Assembly: GCA_001303025.1 (NCBI GenBank)
Contig: LJNK01000001.1
Span: forward strand, 64,041-128,040
Source: Deltaproteobacteria bacterium SG8_13
GTDB taxonomy: Bacteria; Desulfobacterota; Desulfobacteria; Desulfobacterales; SG8-13
Direction of reading: 5' to 3'
DNA length: 64,000 nucleotides
Shown: positions 59,452 to 64,000 of the stretch, piece after piece
How the letters are laid out: each line of letters opens with the position of its first letter
Numbering within the stretch: position 1 is the stretch's first letter
Notes under the pieces: generated by a model
Seen by the model: only the letters and a program-made list of their open reading frames with translations
What the model was told of the DNA's origin: nothing
Databases searched by the model: none
Position numbers and translations under genes: made by a program

Positions 59452-60627
59452 TCAGAAGATGTCCGGGGGGACGTCCTGGCGGTAATCCACACCGGGCATT
59501 CCGAATCCGTGGTGCCGCAAGAACTCCTCCCGCAGTCCCTTGACGTCGGCCAGCTGTTTGAGGTTCCCGGTATCGGCCAATTGCCACAGCCGGGCGACCT
59601 CCTTCTGAACATCTTCCCGCATCTCCCAATCGTCGATCCGGATGCGCCCTTTTGCATCCACCGCCGGCGGTTGCCCGGTGAACAGAAATTCGCTGTAGAG
59701 GCGGTGCATCTGCTGGATGCAGCCCTCATGAAGCTGTTTTTCCTTCATCACCTTGTACAGCAGGGCGATGTAAAGCGGAACTGCCGGGATCACGGCGCTC
59801 GCCCGGGTTACCAGGGCCTTGTTGACGCTGATCAGCGCACGGCCGCCGATGGGCTGCAGCATCTGGTTGATCGCCGCGGTTTTCTGTTCCAGGTCTTTTT
59901 TGGCGGCGCCGATGGTGCCGTCCCGGTAAAGCGCCCGGGTGTGCTCCGAACCGATATAGGAGAATGCGATGGTCAAAAATCCGTTGGACAGCAGGTTTGC
60001 GGACATCATCTGCTCGACCCAGCGCATCCAGTCCTCGCCGCCCATTACTTTGACCGTCTGGCTGATTTCCTCCTTGTTGGCCGGCTCGGCCGAAACCCGG
60101 CCCACCTCGCCGGTGTGAAAATCGACGGTCTTGGCGGTGAAGGTGCCGCCGATGGGCTTGATCACCGAAGAGTAAATTTCTCCGGTGTCCGGATCGATTC
60201 GGCGCGGTGCGGCAATACTGTAGACCAAAAAGTCGATCTGCCCGAGATGGTTGCGAACAATCCGTTCCACCTCCCTTTTGATCTCGTCTGAAAACGCATC
60301 CCCATTGATGTTGTAAGCCGGCAGTCCTGCGGCATCGGCCTCGCGACGAAATGCTTCGATGTTGTACCAGCCGGCGGTACCGGTCCGCTTTTTGTTTCCG
60401 GGTCTTTCAAATCCGACGCCGATGGTGGCGGCATCGGATGCAAATGCGGAAACAATCCGCGCCGCCAGCCCGTATCCGTTGGAGGCTCCGATCACCAGAA
60501 CCTTTTGGGGGCTGTCGATTCTTCCCCGGGACCTGACGTAGTGAATCTGCGCCTGCACCTGAGCAGCACAGCCCATCGGGTGCGCGTTGACGCAGATGTT
60601 TCTCCGGATGCGCGGTTGGATGATCAT
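59452..60627 (-). CDS. fabV: Trans-2-enoyl-ACP/CoA reductase, FabV family
   Basis: The 391-aa enzyme reduces enoyl thioesters with NADH in fatty acid elongation. VLVIGASNGYGLAAR (about residues 43-57) binds NADH; FSYIGSEHT and the catalytic YRDGTIGAAK (Tyr-x8-Lys) are present. Its start overlaps the RND gene stop by 4 bases (ATGA), so it is translated as the third gene of the efflux operon. It is a single-chain, full-length FabV/TER. Confidence 0.93.
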   Translation of the reverse strand: MIIQPRIRRNICVNAHPMGCAAQVQAQIHYVRSRGRIDSPQKVLVIGASNGYGLAARIVSAFASDAATIGVGFERPGNKKRTGTAGWYNIEAFRREADAAGLPAYNINGDAFSDEIKREVERIVRNHLGQIDFLVYSIAAPRRIDPDTGEIYSSVIKPIGGTFTAKTVDFHTGEVGRVSAEPANKEEISQTVKVMGGEDWMRWVEQMMSANLLSNGFLTIAFSYIGSEHTRALYRDGTIGAAKKDLEQKTAAINQMLQPIGGRALISVNKALVTRASAVIPAVPLYIALLYKVMKEKQLHEGCIQQMHRLYSEFLFTGQPPAVDAKGRIRIDDWEMREDVQKEVARLWQLADTGNLKQLADVKGLREEFLRHHGFGMPGVDYRQDVPPDIF

Positions 60628-62972
60628 GATAGTTTTCCTGAAGGGGTGGCTGGTTTCGTGTCTTTACCTGGGTGAATACCGAAAAGCCGGTATTTGAAGC
60701 GGTTGATGGTTTCGGTGATGTCCCGGTGGATCACGTATCCACAGGGGATCAGCACCAGCGTGATCACCGTGGAAAACAGTACCCCGAAGCTGAGGCTGAC
60801 CGCCATCGGGATTAGGAACCGGGCCTGCACGCTTTTTTCCAGCAGCATGGGGGTCAATCCCGCAAAGGTGGTCAGCGACGTGAGGATGATGGCCCTGAAG
60901 CGCAGACCCCCGGCCGCAGTGACCGCCGAGACGGCGCTTTGGCCTGTCTCGGCCAGCCGGTTGGCGGCGTAGACCAGCACCAGCGAATCGTTTACCACCA
61001 CCCCGGCCAGCCCCACCATTCCGAACACACTTAAAATGCTCAGATTGAATCCCATCAGCAGGTGTCCCAGAACGGCACCGACAAAGCCGAAGGGGATGGC
61101 CGCCATCACGACCAGTGGCTGGGTGAAGGATCGGAAAGGGATGGCCAGCAGGGCGTAGATGCCGAACATGGCCAGGGCAAAACCCCTGAACACATCGGAA
61201 AAAGCCTCTTTTTGCTGTTTGCCTTCCCCTTCGATGGTGTACCGCAGACCGAAGAACTCGGTTTTCAGGTTCGGCAGGAAATCGTCTGCCAGGGTGCTGC
61301 GGACCCGGTTGGCATTGGTGACGTTTTCGTCCACATCGGCGGTGACCTTGATCACGCGCCGTCGCTGGGCCCTTTCGATGGCGGTGTAGCCCTGCTCCAT
61401 GTTGACTTCCGCCACCTGGCTGAAAGGAACCACGCTGCCGTCGGGGGTGCGGATGCGCATCTCCTCCACATAACCGAGCGACTGGCGTTCGGCTTCCGGG
61501 TAGCGGACCATCACCTTGACTTCGGCCTGGTCTCTTTGAAGCCGCAGGGCTTCGGCGCCGTAAAATGCGTGACGGACCTGGCGGGCCAGATCGGTGAGCG
61601 TCAGCCCCAGACTGCGGGCGGCCGGCTTGAGCTTGAGCTGCATCTCCATTTTTCCCGGCAGGTAACTGTCTCCCACGTCGAAAACGCCCGGATAGCGCTG
61701 CAGCTCGGATTTCAATGCCTCTGCAGCGGACAGCAGCTGCTGCGGGTTGTCGGAGGAAAGGTGAACTTCGATGGGGTTGCCGGCGCTGTGAATTTCGCTG
61801 CGGAACGAAATCGATTCGGCATCCGGGACGCTGCCGATCCGCTTGCGCCAGAGGCGGGACAGTTCGCCGGTGCTGATATTGCGCTGCTCGCTTTCCAGCA
61901 GGTTGATCCATACCTGGCCCAGATGCCCGCCGGAGCCGATGGTTCCGCCCCGTCCCGAGTGCCTGCCGATCAGCGAAAGGCTGTATTCCATCAGCGGCGG
62001 CTCGCCGGCCGGCCGGTTTTTCCCGGCCTCCTCGAGCACCTGCCGCGCAGATTGTTCGACATGGTTCACCACTTCCCGGGTCCGCTCGACCGCCGTTCCG
62101 GTGGGCATGGTGATGTAAGCGCGCATGGTGTTGCCTTCCACTTTGGGAAAGAAGGTAAACTGGACCCACCCGGCTTTCCACAGCCCGAAGCTGATCACCA
62201 GAAGCGCGATGCCGCCGGCCACCGTTGCATATCGCCAGCGCACGCAAAAACGCACCAGCCGGGCGTAAGGGTGAGCAATCACCCATTTGAGCCAGCGAAC
62301 GGAGAGCTTGCGGTTTGCAGCCGTGTGGACCGGGCGGCGCCTTTTTTCAGCGCTGCGGTTCAGGTGAGCCGGCAGGATAAAGAGCGATTCCACCAGCGAC
62401 GCCAGCAGTACCAGGATGACCACGATGGGGATATTGCGCATCAGTTTGCCGGTGGTGCCGCTGGCCATCATCAAGGGCCAGAAGGCCACCACGGTGGTTA
62501 GCACCGCGAAGATCACCGGGCGTCCGACTTCCAGTGCTCCTTCCACAGCAGATGCCAGGGGCGGCAGTCCCTCCTCCTGCTTGCGATAGATGTTCTCGCC
62601 GACGATGATGGCATCATCCACCACGATACCGAGCACCATGATGAAGGCAAACAGGGAAATCATGTTGATGGACACGTCGAATTGGGGCAGCACCATCAGG
62701 CCTGCTGCAAACGAGACGGGAATGCCGAGGGTGACCCAGAAAGCCAGTCGGATGTCCATGAACAGCCAGAGCAAAAAACTCACCAGCACCAGACCGATGC
62801 CCAGGTTGCGCAACAGCAGGTTCAGCCGGCTTTTTAGGACGTCGGATCGATCGCGGTAATAGGCGATGCTCACCCCTTCCGGCATGCTGCTGCGTACGTC
62901 ATCCACATAGCGCTTGACGGTTTCGGCCACCTGCAGTGCGTTTTGATCGGCCACCCGATAGACGTGAATCAT
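60624..62972 (-). CDS. RND efflux permease, C-terminal part (frameshifted from the N-terminal part)
   Basis: Carries most of an AcrB/CzcA-type inner-membrane pump: the frame begins at RPAAMIHVYRVADQNAL near residue 275 of the whole pump and runs through the TM bundle (FDVSINMISLFAFIMVLGIVVDDAIIVGENIY with the conserved Asp-Asp pair), the second docking domain, and the final helices. About 782 codons. The N-terminal part is in another frame (62899-63804); the two join near 62985 if one base is removed or two are added. It may be a pseudogene or a sequence error. Confidence 0.8.
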   Translation of the reverse strand: MIHVYRVADQNALQVAETVKRYVDDVRSSMPEGVSIAYYRDRSDVLKSRLNLLLRNLGIGLVLVSFLLWLFMDIRLAFWVTLGIPVSFAAGLMVLPQFDVSINMISLFAFIMVLGIVVDDAIIVGENIYRKQEEGLPPLASAVEGALEVGRPVIFAVLTTVVAFWPLMMASGTTGKLMRNIPIVVILVLLASLVESLFILPAHLNRSAEKRRRPVHTAANRKLSVRWLKWVIAHPYARLVRFCVRWRYATVAGGIALLVISFGLWKAGWVQFTFFPKVEGNTMRAYITMPTGTAVERTREVVNHVEQSARQVLEEAGKNRPAGEPPLMEYSLSLIGRHSGRGGTIGSGGHLGQVWINLLESEQRNISTGELSRLWRKRIGSVPDAESISFRSEIHSAGNPIEVHLSSDNPQQLLSAAEALKSELQRYPGVFDVGDSYLPGKMEMQLKLKPAARSLGLTLTDLARQVRHAFYGAEALRLQRDQAEVKVMVRYPEAERQSLGYVEEMRIRTPDGSVVPFSQVAEVNMEQGYTAIERAQRRRVIKVTADVDENVTNANRVRSTLADDFLPNLKTEFFGLRYTIEGEGKQQKEAFSDVFRGFALAMFGIYALLAIPFRSFTQPLVVMAAIPFGFVGAVLGHLLMGFNLSILSVFGMVGLAGVVVNDSLVLVYAANRLAETGQSAVSAVTAAGGLRFRAIILTSLTTFAGLTPMLLEKSVQARFLIPMAVSLSFGVLFSTVITLVLIPCGYVIHRDITETINRFKYRLFGIHPGKDTKPATPSGKLS

Positions 62973-63804
62973 GGCGGCCGGCCGACATGAAGCGGCCGCT
63001 GACGTCCACGTCCTCGAAACCGTCCCGCAGCTCGGCGATCTGCCCCAAAGTGACCTTGCTGCCGTCAGTGCGCGTGATCACGGCTACGTCCCGATACTCG
63101 TCGGCAAAATAGCGCCGGCCCTTGGTCCGGATCAGGATTTCTCCGCCGGAGGTTTTGATGCGACCGGCCGGCAGATCCAGGCTGGCTCGCCGGACGGCTT
63201 CGGCCACCTGGTCCAATGTCAGGCCGTAGCGGCGCAAGGTGATCTCGGAGATTTCAATCTGGATTTCCGGAGAGCGCATGCCGTGGATTTCCGCCAGGCT
63301 GATGTTGGGAAGGTTTGTGATGTCATCCTTGACTTTTTCGGTCAGGTTTTTCAGGGTCGCTTCGGACACGTCGCCGTAAACGGCCACGTTGATGACCAGA
63401 CTGCGGCGGGTGACTTCGCTGACCACCGGTTTTTCGGCTTCTTCCGGCAACGTGGTGATGCGGTCTATTTCGGCCTTGACCTCCTCCAGCAGCTTTTTCA
63501 GGTCCCAGTTCTTGACCACCTCGATGGTTATCGATCCAAATCCCTCGCGAGCCACCGAGTCGATCCGATCGACGCCGGCCAGGCCGGCGATCTTCTCTTC
63601 GATCTGCCGAACGATTCCTTCTTCCACCTCGGCCGGCGATGCACCCGGATAGGAAGTCGAAATCTGAATTACATCCAGATCGGTTTCCGGAAACACCTCT
63701 ACCTTGGTCGACAGGGCGGTCGCCACCCCGCCGATCAGCAAAAAAAGCATCAGCAGATTGGCTGCCACATGATTTTCGGCAAACCAGGCCACGACAGTTT
63801 TCAC
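62899..63804 (-). CDS. RND efflux permease, N-terminal part (frameshifted)
   Basis: GTG start at 63804 overlaps the adaptor stop (GTGA). The frame encodes TM1 (FAENHVAANLLMLFLLIGGVATALS) and the porter region (PGASPAEVEEGIVRQIEEKI) to about residue 273, where homology continues only in a different frame; the last 28 codons to 62899 look unrelated. With 60624-62972 it would make a normal ~1050-aa pump. The break is near 62985 in a GGCCGGCC-rich stretch. Confidence 0.8.
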   Translation of the reverse strand: MKTVVAWFAENHVAANLLMLFLLIGGVATALSTKVEVFPETDLDVIQISTSYPGASPAEVEEGIVRQIEEKIAGLAGVDRIDSVAREGFGSITIEVVKNWDLKKLLEEVKAEIDRITTLPEEAEKPVVSEVTRRSLVINVAVYGDVSEATLKNLTEKVKDDITNLPNISLAEIHGMRSPEIQIEISEITLRRYGLTLDQVAEAVRRASLDLPAGRIKTSGGEILIRTKGRRYFADEYRDVAVITRTDGSKVTLGQIAELRDGFEDVDVSGRFMSAGRHDSRLSGGRSKRTAGGRNRQALCG

Positions 63805-64000
63805 GAGGTGGTCCCCCCGGAGTTTCTCCCGATTCGCACCCGCATGCCGTCGGTAACGGTTTTGATGGGAGAGGTGACGATCATTTCGCCGGCCTTCAAA
63901 CCCCCACTCAGATAGACCACATCCGGAAACAGGCGGGCGACTTTCACATCGCGGAAGGTAAGGGTCCCCTTATCGTCCACAACCCAGACAACCTGGTTCT
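63801..64000 (-). CDS. RND periplasmic adaptor (membrane-fusion protein), C-terminal fragment
   Basis: The minus-strand frame is open to the window edge and ends at TGA 63803-63801. The visible 66 residues include VWVVDDKGTLTFRDVKVARL and SGGLKAGEMIVTSPIKTVTDGMRVRI, the C-terminal barrel strand of HlyD-type adaptor proteins. Its stop overlaps the RND gene start by 4 bases, so it is the first visible gene of the operon adaptor-RND-fabV. The N-terminus is outside the window. Confidence 0.85.
   Translation of the reverse strand, partial: NQVVWVVDDKGTLTFRDVKVARLFPDVVYLSGGLKAGEMIVTSPIKTVTDGMRVRIGRNSGGTTS

Noticed and set aside
61062-62501. Plus-strand frame of nearly 480 codons across the RND gene
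   Set aside because: Antisense to strongly conserved pump sequence; no motif of its own.

Overview
The window looks like chromosome of a sulfate-reducing member of the Desulfobacterota (former Deltaproteobacteria), probably Desulfobacteraceae or Desulfosarcinaceae. The evidence is one partial and one complete Tmc-type transmembrane redox complex (CCG-domain iron-sulfur protein, cytochrome b, tetraheme cytochrome c3), a single-chain pyruvate:ferredoxin oxidoreductase, a class I fumarase, a selenoprotein and many PAS histidine kinases. Gene density is high and GC content is moderately high throughout. I saw no rRNA, tRNA, CRISPR array, insertion sequence or phage gene.

Layout. 1-3.7 kb: end of a tmc operon (tmcC fragment, tmcB, a tmcD-like gene, a double universal-stress protein, a single-domain response regulator). 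3.8-11.1 kb: four histidine kinases in a row, two with N-terminal receiver domains and one with a periplasmic domain carrying c-type heme motifs. 11.1-18.1 kb: CNNM/CBS protein, SLC12-like permease, MgtE and a diadenylate cyclase fused to YbbR-like repeats. 18.8-23.4 kb: glucan phosphorylase, a small eRF1-like protein and a Na/phosphate cotransporter, with sigma-54-type promoters. 24.6-27.7 kb: retropepsin-like protease, inactive-transglutaminase membrane protein and ATP-grasp ligase, tightly linked. 27.9-34.5 kb (minus strand): CorA, Ca2+/Na+ antiporter, MscS, DUF502, LapA and YitT proteins. 34.7-37.0 kb: PilZ protein and a DksA / KH / zinc-ribbon / HU group around divergent sigma-54-type promoters. 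37.2-41.6 kb: L,D-transpeptidase, glycosyltransferase, DUF169 protein, ArsN2-like acetyltransferase. 41.6-44.1 kb: second Tmc-like complex on the minus strand. 44.5-49.9 kb: fumarase and pyruvate:ferredoxin oxidoreductase. 50.4-54 kb: a selenoprotein read through an in-frame TGA, a cysteine-cluster protein, a ParM-like actin and a phosphopantetheinyl transferase. 54.2-59.4 kb: hybrid kinase, lipoprotein, B12/radical SAM protein with TPRs. 59.5-64 kb: FabV enoyl-ACP reductase coupled to an RND efflux operon whose pump gene is frameshifted.

Together the genes describe an anaerobe with redundant membrane electron-transfer modules under heavy two-component control, a concentration of ion and osmotic transport genes around a c-di-AMP synthase, and several sigma-54-dependent units. 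The strongest non-routine items are the GrdB/PrdB-like selenoprotein with a hairpin right after its UGA, the cyclase-YbbR fusion, the heme-motif sensor kinase, the five sigma-54-type promoters, and the protease/pseudo-transglutaminase/ATP-grasp operon.
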